64,000 nt of DNA from Bog-473 sp963737745 (GTDB lineage: Bacteria; Actinomycetota; Acidimicrobiia; Acidimicrobiales; RAAP-2): contig CAVTTR010000013.1 of assembly GCA_963737745.1 (NCBI GenBank), forward strand, positions 1 to 64,000, written 5' to 3'. Both the position numbers and the translations under genes were made by a program. Of this stretch, positions 7,795-16,647 are shown piece by piece (positions within the stretch are counted from its first letter, which is position 1; the number at the start of each line of letters is the position of its first letter). The notes under the pieces were generated by a model, which saw only the letters and a program-made list of their open reading frames with translations, did not search any database and was not told the DNA's origin.

Positions 7795-9006
7795 TTACTC
7801 CCATGAGGCGTCTGCCCACTTGCCCAAAGCACTGGAAAGAGCTGCGGCCAAAAGGGCGGCACGCTCAACGATCAGGCTGGCCGGACCCAGTTCTACCAGG
7901 ACAGATGGCATGCGGGTCTCCCGCAGAATCGTCAGCGACATGCCGTGTACCCCCCCATCCTCTATGCCGAGGAGGCCCGGAACGATCTCCTGAACGAGTT
8001 CCGCCAGTAGTCGGCCCCCCTGTGACTCATCGTGGATCCCGGCCCAGTACGAGGTGTGGCACACGGCCCGAGCGGGGCTGAGACGGAGCCCAAGGAAGAC
8101 ATCGACCTGCAATTCGTTGGCCTGGTGAGCTTGCGTCGAATCGTCGGGGTGATGCAGGTCGGTGACTCGCGTGCCCCCGTGGACGAGCCGGCGCCGCAGC
8201 GCCCCCGTGACGCTTCCCAAACCACCGCGCTCTCCGATGGCGACGTGGCGACCGCTGAGGGTGGCAGGAGCGTCGCGCAAGAGAGCTCGGGCCCGCACGG
8301 ACGAGATCAACTCCGGCTCTTCGTGGCGGCTCTCGAGACGGATCAGCTCGCGCAGCGTGGCGCCGCCGGCGATCCCGTCAACGGGAATACCGACGTTGCG
8401 CTGGAATTCGGCCAAGGCCCGGGAAGTGCGGTCCCCGAAGATTCCGTCCACCCGGCCCGTATCGAAACCCAAAGTGCTCAACCGCTGCTGGAGATCGACG
8501 ACGTCGTCGCCGCGCAGCATTGGTGTACGGCGATACAGGAACCGGTCGCCAATCCGAAAACTCGCTTCGACCAGCGTGTTCCATGTTTGACTCCCGCAGA
8601 CACCGTCGACGCGCAGCCCTCGCAGATGCTGGAACGCCTCAATGGCGGCCCGGGTGGCGTCGCCGAAGTATCCGTCGGCATCAATAGGGGCACCGCTGTG
8701 AAGAATGGCGATGAGGCGCCTTTGGACATCAGCGACCGCTGGTCCCTCGTCCCCGAGGGAGAGCGGGAGACTTACAGGTACTGCGCGATCTCCTGGAGCA
8801 ACTGGCCCTTGGGCTTCGCCCCGATCAGGCGAACTTCGGGCTGCCCGTCCTTGAACAGGATCAACGTCGGGATGCTCATCACGTCGAATCTGCGCGTCAC
8901 CTCGAGGTTGTCGTCGATGTTCAGTTTCCCGATCTGGATCTTCCCAGCCTGCTCTTCGGCGATCTCCTCCAGTACCGGTGAGATCATTTTGCACGGGCCA
9001 CACCAT
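7795..9006 (-). CDS. cwlM: CwlM-like N-acetylmuramoyl-L-alanine amidase with two peptidoglycan-binding domains
   Basis: The homologous part starts just after the trxA stop (about 8775) and runs to 7795. Two peptidoglycan-binding repeats come first (SLGDEGPAVADVQRRLIAIL with GYFGDATRAAIEAFQ, then LRGDDVVDLQQRLSTLGFDT with DGIFGDRTSRALAEFQ). An amidase_3-type domain follows (LQVDVFLGLRLSP, MPSVLVELGPAS). In M. tuberculosis the orthologue regulates MurA in the cytoplasm, and no signal peptide is seen here either. Odd: no ATG, GTG or TTG exists in frame between codon 5 of the long frame (inside trxA) and the first repeat, so the start is unresolved. A non-canonical start or a small indel is likely. 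Confidence 0.8.
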   Translation of the reverse strand: MVWPVQNDLTGTGGDRRRAGWEDPDRETEHRRQPRGDAQIRRDEHPDVDPVQGRAARSSPDRGEAQGPVAPGDRAVPVSLPLSLGDEGPAVADVQRRLIAILHSGAPIDADGYFGDATRAAIEAFQHLRGLRVDGVCGSQTWNTLVEASFRIGDRFLYRRTPMLRGDDVVDLQQRLSTLGFDTGRVDGIFGDRTSRALAEFQRNVGIPVDGIAGGATLRELIRLESRHEEPELISSVRARALLRDAPATLSGRHVAIGERGGLGSVTGALRRRLVHGGTRVTDLHHPDDSTQAHQANELQVDVFLGLRLSPARAVCHTSYWAGIHDESQGGRLLAELVQEIVPGLLGIEDGGVHGMSLTILRETRMPSVLVELGPASLIVERAALLAAALSSALGKWADASWE

Positions 9007-9098
9007 TCGGCCCAGAAGTCAACCAGGACGGGAACGTCCGAACTCTTGACATGCTCGTCAAAGGTAGCGTCGCTCAGGGTCACAATCTTCTCACTCAT
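8772..9098 (-). CDS. trxA: Thioredoxin
   Basis: Cytosolic disulfide reductase of 108 residues. The redox centre WCGPC sits in FWAEWCGPCKMISPVLEEIA, and the cis-proline segment MSIPTLILFKDG follows. Length and fold elements are standard. It lies 64 nt downstream of trxB, its reductase, in the same direction. Its 3' end overlaps the longest frame of the cwlM-like gene. This trxB-trxA-cwlM order is conserved in mycobacteria. Confidence 0.97.
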   Translation of the reverse strand: MSEKIVTLSDATFDEHVKSSDVPVLVDFWAEWCGPCKMISPVLEEIAEEQAGKIQIGKLNIDDNLEVTRRFDVMSIPTLILFKDGQPEVRLIGAKPKGQLLQEIAQYL

Positions 9099-9162
9099 GT
9101 GTTCTCCTTGTCACAATCGTGTAACGCCACCCGTGCCTCTTCTGTTCCCGCAGGGTGTCGAG

Positions 9163-10134
9163 CTATTCGTCGCGCTCTTCGAGCCACCGCTCCGCATCGA
9201 TGGCAGCCATGCAACCCGAACCGGCCGAGGTCACAGCCTGGCGGTAGTAGTCGTCTTGGACGTCGCCACAGGCGAAGACCCCATCGACGCTGGTACGTGA
9301 CGACTTCCCAATGGTGCGCACATAGCCGTTGGCCTCGAGCTCGAGTTGACCCTTGACCAGGGTGCTGTTGGGCTCGTGCCCGATGGCGACAAAGAGCCCG
9401 CTCACGGGCAGTTCGAATGTCTCCGACGAGGTGGTGTGTTGCACCTTGATCCCGCTGACCTTGGTGTCACCGAGAATGTCGACGATGACAGAGTCCCAGA
9501 GGAAGTCGATCTTGGGGTTCTTGAAGGCCCGCTCCTGCATGATCTTGGACGCCCGAAGCTCGTCGCGGCGGTGCACGACGGTGACCTTGGAGGCAAAACG
9601 AGTGAGGAAGATGGCTTCTTCGAGGGCAGAATCGCCGCCACCTGCCACGGCGATGTGCTGCTCACGGAAGAAGAACCCGTCGCAGGTGGCGCAGGTCGAG
9701 ACCCCGTAGCCGAGAAGTCGGGCCTCGTTGGGGCATCCCAGCATGAGCGAGCGAGCTCCGGTGGCGATGATGAGGGCATCGGCCTCGAAAGAGGGCTCGT
9801 CGTCGTCGGCATGCGTCAGCCACAAAGGGAAAGGTGAGGGAGAGGAGAGGTCGACTCGGCTGACCTTGGCCGTGCGCAACTCTGCGCCGAATCTGAGGGC
9901 TTGGGCGCGCATCACCCCCATCAGCTCGGGACCCATGACGCCGTCGACAAAGCCTGGATAGTTCTCGACTTCGGTCGTGAGCATGAGCTGACCACCGGGT
10001 TGGTCGCTGTTGGAGGAGGGCTCGCCCTCAATGACGAGGGGTTCGAGCTGAGCGCGGGCGGCGTATATCGCTGCCGTCAGGCCGGCCGGACCCGAGCCGA
10101 TGATGACGACCTTGCGGCGCTCAGCCATTGCCAT
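9163..10134 (-). CDS. trxB: Thioredoxin reductase
   Basis: NADPH-dependent flavoprotein that recycles thioredoxin. Features: FAD-binding VVIIGSGPAGLTAAIYAARA near the N-terminus, redox-active CATC in STCATCDGFFF, NADPH-binding VAGGGDSALEEAIFLT, and a C-terminal FAD motif GVFACGDVQDDYYRQA. Two ATGs six bases apart (10134 and 10128, giving MAMAERRK or MAERRK) are the plausible starts. The frame extends further upstream but into the preceding gene. The gene overlaps the upstream membrane-protein gene by a few bases. Confidence 0.95.
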   Translation of the reverse strand: MAMAERRKVVIIGSGPAGLTAAIYAARAQLEPLVIEGEPSSNSDQPGGQLMLTTEVENYPGFVDGVMGPELMGVMRAQALRFGAELRTAKVSRVDLSSPSPFPLWLTHADDDEPSFEADALIIATGARSLMLGCPNEARLLGYGVSTCATCDGFFFREQHIAVAGGGDSALEEAIFLTRFASKVTVVHRRDELRASKIMQERAFKNPKIDFLWDSVIVDILGDTKVSGIKVQHTTSSETFELPVSGLFVAIGHEPNSTLVKGQLELEANGYVRTIGKSSRTSVDGVFACGDVQDDYYRQAVTSAGSGCMAAIDAERWLEERDE

Positions 10135-10441
10135 GGGGCGCCACACCGCGCTTGGAGTAGGCAAACGACCCAACCGCGCAGAAAATGGTGCCGAGCACCA
10201 GATAGGAAACCCAGACCCGGTAATGGAAGAGGTAGTCGGTGGTGAGGCGGATGAAGCCGACGCTCAGGAGCACGACCACGACGAGACCTACCACGCCGAT
10301 GATCACCCCGAAGACGATGGCGCGTGCGGCAACGATGGCGGGACGAATCGCCTTGTCGTTGACCACCGCCACGACGGAGTCGATGGTCTCGAGGGCCCGA
10401 TTGGAAAGCTCGTCGGTGAAGTGTTGTTCGGCCACGGGCAC
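10121..10441 (-). CDS. Small two-pass membrane protein, unknown function
   Basis: Product of 106 residues. The N-terminal third is soluble (EQHFTDELSNRALETIDSVV), followed by two hydrophobic helices around residues 40-66 (IVFGVIIGVVGLVVVVLL) and 76-92 (VSYLVLGTIFCAVGSFA), then a basic tail. It overlaps trxB slightly and is probably co-transcribed with trxB-trxA. I do not recognise a named family; actinobacterial genomes often have such a gene near trxB. Confidence 0.7.
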   Translation of the reverse strand: MPVAEQHFTDELSNRALETIDSVVAVVNDKAIRPAIVAARAIVFGVIIGVVGLVVVVLLSVGFIRLTTDYLFHYRVWVSYLVLGTIFCAVGSFAYSKRGVAPHGNG

Positions 10442-10528
10442 AGATTAGTCGTCTAGGCCAGAACGAAAGCCACTGAAGAACCGACGTCCGACACTCCACG
10501 GACCGGACCGCCAAACCGAAGGGACGAT

Positions 10529-11371
10529 TTAGGGGGCCGGAACGATGTAACAGACCCCGACTGTGCTGGGACCGGTGTGCGAGCCCACCACGGGACCGAG
10601 CTGCACCGACAGTAAGGGATGGCGGCTTGGGATCGTCCCCAAGCCGGCGAGCACTTCGTCGATGTCGTCGCAGGCTCCGTCCGACACGGCGAGGCGTTCG
10701 AGGGGCCCGTCGGCTGCCACCTTGGCGCTCAGGTAGCTCAGAGCCCGGGTACGTGTGCGTTGCTTGGACTCCTCGGCCACCTCGCCGTCTTTGACCACGA
10801 TGACCGGCTTAATCGAGAGAAGCGAGCCCACGAGCGCTTGGGCCCCGCCGATGCGCCCTCCACGTTGGAGGAAATCGAGTCCACCCACGACGCCGTACAC
10901 CCGAGTCCGCGTGACTCGGTCCTCGGACGCCGCCACGAGCTGGTCGAGGCCCGCTCCCGCCGCCGCTTCTTCGGCGGCGGCGATGACCATGAGCCCTTGC
11001 CCCATGGTCACCGAGCGGGTGTCGATCACCCGGACCGGGATACCGGTGAAGGTGTCGGCGGCGGTGACGGCCGAGGCGTAGGTGGCCGACAGCTTGGAGG
11101 AAATGGTGAGGCACAGCACGGCCTCGGCCCCTTCGGCCGCGGCGCGTTCGAAGGCTGCGATGAACATGCCGGGCGGGGGAGCGGCCGTTTCGGGCAGATC
11201 GCCCTTGCCCTGGCAGCGGCGCCAGAACTCGTCGGACGTGAGCTCAGTCCGGTCTTCGAATTCTTCCGAGCCAAACCGAATTGTCAGAGGAACGACGACC
11301 ACGTCGTGTTGTTTGACCAGCTCCTCGGTGAGGTCACAGGCGCTGTCGGTCACAATCCGCACACCGGGCAT
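10529..11371 (-). CDS. DegV family fatty-acid-binding protein
   Basis: DegV-domain protein of 280 residues. The start at 11371 gives MPGVRIVTDSACDLTEELVK, the conserved DegV N-terminus. Later signatures are LTISSKLSATYASAVTAADT, VIDTRSVTMGQGLMVIAAAE, GGLDFLQRGGRIGGAQALVG and the C-terminal LGPVVGSHTGPSTVGV. Family members bind a single fatty acid and in Firmicutes (FakB) present it to a kinase; no FakA is seen nearby. The same frame stays open far upstream, but that part is the shadow of murJ. Confidence 0.93.
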   Translation of the reverse strand: MPGVRIVTDSACDLTEELVKQHDVVVVPLTIRFGSEEFEDRTELTSDEFWRRCQGKGDLPETAAPPPGMFIAAFERAAAEGAEAVLCLTISSKLSATYASAVTAADTFTGIPVRVIDTRSVTMGQGLMVIAAAEEAAAGAGLDQLVAASEDRVTRTRVYGVVGGLDFLQRGGRIGGAQALVGSLLSIKPVIVVKDGEVAEESKQRTRTRALSYLSAKVAADGPLERLAVSDGACDDIDEVLAGLGTIPSRHPLLSVQLGPVVGSHTGPSTVGVCYIVPAP

Positions 11372-11405
11372 ACGAGGAGTCTGCCACGGGCGTCTGCGAG
11401 CTGCC

Positions 11406-13089
11406 CTACGACGGGGAACGCTGATGGGCCACCAGTCGCCGTGTGTCGTGGCGCCGAGCCGCGCGCGCACGAGCGGCGTAGCGCCGACCCAGAAGGACGA
11501 CCACCCCGGCGTAGACGGCACCTCCGGCCACCATCGAACCGACGACGCGGCCAAGGAGGATGAGCCCCCCGGTGGAGCCCGAGAGGTTCGACACCACGAG
11601 CACGACGACTCCCATGGCGACCGACGCCGCCCCGACGCGGCGCAGCGGGTCCCAGGTCTCCGGGGTACCCAAGCGACCGAACCAACGACGCAGCAGGACC
11701 AGGCCGAGGATGGCGCCCACCGAATAGGCCACGGAGAGGGACAGGGCCAGCCCGCGCACGCCGAGCGGACCGACCAAGAGCACGGCCAGCGCCACGTTGA
11801 TGGCGTTCTCAATGAGGTAGAGGTAGAAGGCCACCTTGGTGCGCTGCATCGATTGCAGCACGCGCACGACGTAGAGGTAGGTGCAGAATCCCGGAAGACC
11901 AACGGCGAACATGGCCAGGGCCGAACCGGTGGCCGATGTCTCCGCCGGCGTGCTGTGGCCGTGGCCCAAGAGGAGGGCCACGGCGGGCTTGGCCAGGAGG
12001 AGCAGACCCAGCGCGGCCGGGAGGATGAGGGCCAACATGGCTCGCAGGCCCCCGGCGAGGCGGGCCACGAAGGCGGCACGCTGACCGGTGGACCAGCGTT
12101 CGGCCAGGTCGGGGGCCACGACCGACATGACGGTGACGGCGACGATCCCATAGGGCATCTGCAAGAAGGCGTAGGCGTAGGTGTACGAGGAGACCGGGTC
12201 CGACCCGCCCGCAGTGCCGGCCAGGAGCAGCACGACGAATTGGGCGACTTGGTTGGCTAGCACGAAGCCGAAGGTCCATCCGCTGAGGCGCACCACCGTC
12301 CGCAGGGCGGCGTCGTGGAGATCCCAATGCCATCGGAGCGGGCCGAGCCCCGCCGTGCGCAGACTCGGGATCAGGGCCACGCACTGCAGGACGACCCCTA
12401 AGGAGGTGCCGAGACCCAACAGGACGACGTCGGAGTGGTTGGTCTCGAGGCTGGCCAAGGTGGCCCCGCGCCCGGTCAACAGGCCGAACCAGACAAGCAC
12501 GGCGATGCAGACCACGTTGTTGACGATCGGGGCCCAGGCCACGGCGACGAAACGGCGTTGCGTGTTGAGCAGGGCAGTGGCCAAGGCGAAGAAGCCGTAG
12601 GCGGCGATCTGGATCACGAACCATCGAAGCAACGTGGTGGCGTCGGCAGCGCTCGGCCGCCACGGTGTGGAGCAATTGGGAGTGCGCTGTCGTGTCGAGC
12701 GCGGTCAGCCCGGTGATGAAGACAGGGGCCAGAACCAGTGCGGCCACGGTCGTTGTGACGAGGACGACCATGGCCACGGTGAGAACGGCCGAAATAGAGG
12801 CGTACGCCTCGTCCTTTGTCCGGTTGGCCAATTGATCGACGAAGACGGGGATGAACGTGGCCGACAACACCCCTCCGAGCACAATGTCGTAGAGCATGTT
12901 CGGGGTGGTGTTGGCCAGGTTGAAGGCGTCGGCCAGGTGGGATTGGCCGAGCGCCCAGGCCAAGGCGACGATGCGCAACACGCCGGTGAGGCGGGACACC
13001 CCCGTACCGAGGGCCACGTACGAGGCGGCGGTGGAGAGGGAGAGACCACGCTGGGCCGGGGCGGATGGGCCAAGAGGGCCGTCGGCCAT
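11406..13089 (-). pseudogene. murJ: Lipid II flippase MurJ (MviN), frame broken once
   Basis: Multi-pass MOP-family flippase that exports lipid II for peptidoglycan synthesis. The N-terminal part from ATG 13089 carries SYVALGTGVSRLTGVLRIVA, AFNLANTTPNMLYDIVLGGV and FIPVFVDQLA. The rest (LLRWFVIQIAAYGFFALATA, TYAYAFLQMPYGIVAVTVMS, GLPGFCTYLYVVRVLQSMQR) is in another frame ending at 11406. Removing the base at about 12648 joins the halves as AERADATTLLRWFVIQ, a normal MurJ sequence. The total is then about 560 residues. MurJ is essential, so a consensus indel is more likely than real inactivation. ATG lies 2 nt after the DUF6049 stop. Confidence 0.9.
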
Positions 13090-13091
13090 GG

Positions 13092-15209
13092 TCAAGCGGC
13101 CCGGGGACGTTGACGGCGGCTGCGCCGCCACGTGCGACCCCACCAGACCAGCAGGACCACGGCGGCCAGGGCGGTGAGAGCGACGCCGACCAGCGAGACA
13201 GACGTGGAGTGCACGGTCAGATCGGCCCGGGCGATGACCAGCCGCCCGTCGGGCGTGGTCAGCGTGACATTCACGGGGAGGCGATCGCCCGAGGTGCGCG
13301 AGTGCGCCTGTATGCGCACCGGCGTCGTGGGTCGATCGAGGGTGAGGGTGCGCGAGCTCCCGTCGGGAAAGTTGAACTTGTCGCTGTCGAGCGAGACCAC
13401 CACCTTGATGGGAAAGGGAGCGGACGACAGGACCGAGACCGGGATGGCCGCCGTGCGCGAGGTGAACGTGATCGTGGCCTGGTTCGCCAGTGAGATGAGA
13501 TTGAGCTCACCCCCGAAGTGCTGGCCGAAGACGGCGAGCGCGCTGGCTCGCTCTGTCCGGTCGAACTCCCGGTTCTCCGTGGCCAAGAGAAGATCGGACA
13601 GTTCGGTGAGGACTGGCGGGTGACCACTAATGGCAGTGGTGAGGGAGGTGAGCTGCACTCGTGCGGTGGCCAGGCGCTCGGCCTGGCTCGCCGGGAGCTT
13701 CTCGGAGGTCGAGCCTGATTGAAGGTGGCGGGTCGCGGGCTCTTGGTTCCCGCCCGTGTGGACCTGGTCGAAGAACTGGTTGAGGGTCACGGGCTCAAGC
13801 ACGGGGTTAGCCGACATCTCACCGAGGAGACTGTTGAGAAAGGTGGTCGAGGGTTGCCACGATGCAGGGGGCTCCAAGATCACGCCGCGGGCGTCGTACT
13901 TGAAAGGGTTCTCGAAGTGGATGAATTCGAGGGCGGCGAGAAGTTGATTGGCGGCCAGGACAGGGTTGTCGGGTTCGGCGGTGAAAAAAGAGTCGAGTTG
14001 GGTGTCGGCGCCCGCAGCGGTCACGCGGATGCCGTGATCCAGCGTGAGCGTGAAGGTCTGGGCAAAGGTGAGATGGGTGGTGGAGTCAGAGTTGGTCGGG
14101 GCGAGATCGTCGTCCGCCAGGACGAGGCGGTCGCTGTGCGCCGCTCGCAGCCCCATCCCGAGGTTGGCGGCTCTGGCGCTCGTGAAGTTCGAGGAGGTGT
14201 CGACCCATGTTCCAGTGGTCGGACGGAGACCGGCTTGGCGGAGAAGCGTGTCGCCCCGGAGCAGTTGGGTGCCTATCTCGCCGCCCAACCCGCCGCCCGC
14301 CAATGCGGCCACGTCAATCGGGACGTACGGCTGGTCGATGACCTCGTCGCTCCCGGAGGCGGTGGTCAAGGTATCCAACTGCTCCTTGGCCCGCTGGCCC
14401 GATTTGGTGCCGTCGGCCGGCAGGCTGACCATGGTGACGGGGTTCACCGCCACGGTGAGAGGGATGTTCCGATGCGCGAAGAGGGTGGCCGTGAGGGCCT
14501 CTTGCACGGCGAGAGAGGCCTTCGAGGGTGGCGAAAGAGCGGGCGAAAGAGGAGCGGACACCGGCATGATCACACCGACGCGCAACGCCCCTCCCGGCGT
14601 GCCCGAACTGCTGAGTCCCGGCTCTTGATAGGTCAGGAACGTGGAGTAGCGAGCGATGGCGTTGGTGACCCCCTGGCGGTAGAGGGCGACCGACACGGGG
14701 TAGACGCCGCCGCAGGTCCCATCGTCGGGTGTACACCCGAGAATGAGGCTCGGTGCCCCGGCCGGGCAGGCCACGCTGGTCGGGGGCACCGTGGTCGGGG
14801 CCTGGGCCGTGCCGTCGGGAAGAACGGTGGTGCAGGTCGCCGCCACGCTTCCCGTGGCGGCGATGGCCACGGCGGCGCTGAAGTGTCCCAGGACGGCCTT
14901 GGCCGGCACTGCATTCATCGCCTGGTTCAACTCGGTCTCGTTATTGATGCGGTTGTAGAAGGTGACGACGATATGGAGATCGTTGACGGCGCCGGTACCA
15001 GGTCCAACACCAACGGTGAGCGAGAACCAGGGGGAGGCCGGGGTGACCCACGGTGTCTGGGCGCGCAGCGTGAGGGAGGCACCCGAGGATCCCGCGCCCG
15101 CTGTGGCGAGATCACGGCGCGCCACGGCGCTGGCCGGCACCCCCGAGGCGAAGAGCCCGCCGGCCAGGCCGAGAGCGCACAGGCAGACCATGGCCCAGCG
15201 CATCGACAC
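13092..15209 (-). CDS. Secreted/membrane-anchored DUF6049 family protein
   Basis: Exported protein of 705 residues, positional counterpart of mycobacterial Rv3909 between the CCA enzyme and murJ. The N-terminus is a signal peptide (MVCLCALGLAGGLFASGVPA). A long extracytoplasmic part contains a Thr/Pro-rich stretch around residue 130 and a polysaccharide-deacetylase-like region near LRVGVIMPVSAP. A C-terminal membrane helix (VSLVGVALTALAAVVLLVWW) is followed by an Arg-rich tail. It sits 2 nt upstream of murJ in the same direction, which suggests a cell-envelope role. The molecular function is not known to me. Confidence 0.88.
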   Translation of the reverse strand: MSMRWAMVCLCALGLAGGLFASGVPASAVARRDLATAGAGSSGASLTLRAQTPWVTPASPWFSLTVGVGPGTGAVNDLHIVVTFYNRINNETELNQAMNAVPAKAVLGHFSAAVAIAATGSVAATCTTVLPDGTAQAPTTVPPTSVACPAGAPSLILGCTPDDGTCGGVYPVSVALYRQGVTNAIARYSTFLTYQEPGLSSSGTPGGALRVGVIMPVSAPLSPALSPPSKASLAVQEALTATLFAHRNIPLTVAVNPVTMVSLPADGTKSGQRAKEQLDTLTTASGSDEVIDQPYVPIDVAALAGGGLGGEIGTQLLRGDTLLRQAGLRPTTGTWVDTSSNFTSARAANLGMGLRAAHSDRLVLADDDLAPTNSDSTTHLTFAQTFTLTLDHGIRVTAAGADTQLDSFFTAEPDNPVLAANQLLAALEFIHFENPFKYDARGVILEPPASWQPSTTFLNSLLGEMSANPVLEPVTLNQFFDQVHTGGNQEPATRHLQSGSTSEKLPASQAERLATARVQLTSLTTAISGHPPVLTELSDLLLATENREFDRTERASALAVFGQHFGGELNLISLANQATITFTSRTAAIPVSVLSSAPFPIKVVVSLDSDKFNFPDGSSRTLTLDRPTTPVRIQAHSRTSGDRLPVNVTLTTPDGRLVIARADLTVHSTSVSLVGVALTALAAVVLLVWWGRTWRRSRRQRPRAA

Positions 15210-15222
15210 AGGGACACGCTAG

Positions 15223-16632
15223 ATGCCGCACTACCGTGGTCGGGTGCCATCTACGTCCGTGCCCGAACGCTTTCGTCCTCTGCAGGAGGCGACGGCGGAG
15301 CTGGCGGCGCGTTTCCAGCGGGCCGATCGCACCCTGTACCTCGTCGGCGGCTCGGTTCGGGACGCACTCTTTCCGGCCGACGCCGAGGCGGATCCCGATT
15401 TCGATCTCACGACCGACGCGCCACCCGAGGAGATCGAGCGTCTGGTGCGGGGCTGGGCCGACGACGTGTGGACCCAAGGGGCGCGCTTTGGGACCATCGG
15501 CTGCCGGCGCGCCGGCCAGCTGTTCGAGATCACCACGCACCGGGCCGAGGTGTACGTGCCCGACTCACGCAAGCCTGAGGTCATCTTCGGCGACGACATC
15601 GAGCTGGATTTGTCGCGCCGGGATTTCACTATCAACGCCTTGGCCCTCCGCCTACCCGACATGGAATTGGTCGATCCATTCGACGGCTTGACCGACCTCG
15701 CGGCGGGCCGCCTGCGCACGCCCCTCAATCCCGAGGTGTCCTTCGGCGATGACCCCTTGCGCATGTTGCGCGCCGCCCGATTCATGGCGCGCTTCTCGCT
15801 CAAGCCCGATCCAGCACTCGAGTCGGCGGTCGAAGCGATGCACGAGCGGCTCTCCATCGTGTCGCGCGAGCGCATCCGCGACGAACTCGACAAAATCATG
15901 GTGCTGCCCGTTCCCTCCGAGGCGTTGTGGTTCGTCGTGCGCACCGGGTTGGCCGCCGACTTCTTGCCCGAGCTTCCCGGTCTCGCCCTTGAGCAGGACC
16001 CCATTCACCGCCATAAAGACGTGTTGGCGCACACGCTGGCCGTGGTGGACAAGACCTCGCCCGATCGCCTGCTCCGACTGGCTGCGCTCTTCCACGATGT
16101 GGGAAAGCCCCGCACGCGAGCCATCACCGACGGCGGCGTGAGCTTCCATCATCACGAAGTGGTGGGGGCGCGCATGACACGCACGCGCATGGAAGCGCTT
16201 CGCTATTCAGCCGACGACATCGATACCGTGGTGCGCCTGGTCGAGCTCCACTTGCGTTTCCATACCTACCGGCTGGGGTGGACCGACAAGGCCGTGCGGC
16301 GCTATGTGCGCGACGCGGGCGAACACCTCGAACGGCTGAACGAGCTGACGCGGTGTGACTGCACGACGCGCAACGCCAGCAAGGCGCGGGCGTTGGCGCG
16401 GCGCATGGACGAGCTCGAGGAGCGCATCGTCGAGCTGGGCCAAGAGGAGGAGCTGCGTGCCCTGCGACCCGACCTGACGGGCAATCAAGTCATGGAGCTG
16501 CTCGAGATCGGGCCCGGCCCCGTGATCGGGCGCGCTTTGGCGTTCCTCATGGAACTACGACTCGACGAGGGTCCTCTCGGCGAGGAGGAAGCAGGCCGCC
16601 GTCTCTTGGAGTGGTGGCGAGCTCAGGGCTGA
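15223..16632 (+). CDS. pcnA: CCA-adding tRNA nucleotidyltransferase with HD domain
   Basis: Adds or repairs the 3' CCA of tRNAs; 469 residues. The class II nucleotidyltransferase head shows LVGGSVRDALFP, the catalytic acidic pair in DFDLTTDAPPEEIERL, and RRDFTINALALRL. It is followed by the RNA-binding part (DDPLRMLRAARFMARF) and an HD domain (LAALFHDVGKPRTRA with HHHEVVGARMTR). The HD domain often adds phosphohydrolase activity in this family. Divergent from the DUF6049-murJ pair, as in mycobacteria. An in-frame GTG seven codons in is an alternative start. Confidence 0.95.
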   Translation: MPHYRGRVPSTSVPERFRPLQEATAELAARFQRADRTLYLVGGSVRDALFPADAEADPDFDLTTDAPPEEIERLVRGWADDVWTQGARFGTIGCRRAGQLFEITTHRAEVYVPDSRKPEVIFGDDIELDLSRRDFTINALALRLPDMELVDPFDGLTDLAAGRLRTPLNPEVSFGDDPLRMLRAARFMARFSLKPDPALESAVEAMHERLSIVSRERIRDELDKIMVLPVPSEALWFVVRTGLAADFLPELPGLALEQDPIHRHKDVLAHTLAVVDKTSPDRLLRLAALFHDVGKPRTRAITDGGVSFHHHEVVGARMTRTRMEALRYSADDIDTVVRLVELHLRFHTYRLGWTDKAVRRYVRDAGEHLERLNELTRCDCTTRNASKARALARRMDELEERIVELGQEEELRALRPDLTGNQVMELLEIGPGPVIGRALAFLMELRLDEGPLGEEEAGRRLLEWWRAQG

Positions 16633-16647
16633 GCTGATCCCGCCGGG

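Noticed and set aside
13719..15578. 619-residue open frame on the plus strand
   Set aside because: It lies antisense to the signal-peptide-bearing DUF6049 gene and crosses the pcnA start; the composition is Gly/Arg-rich as expected of an antisense frame in GC-rich DNA.
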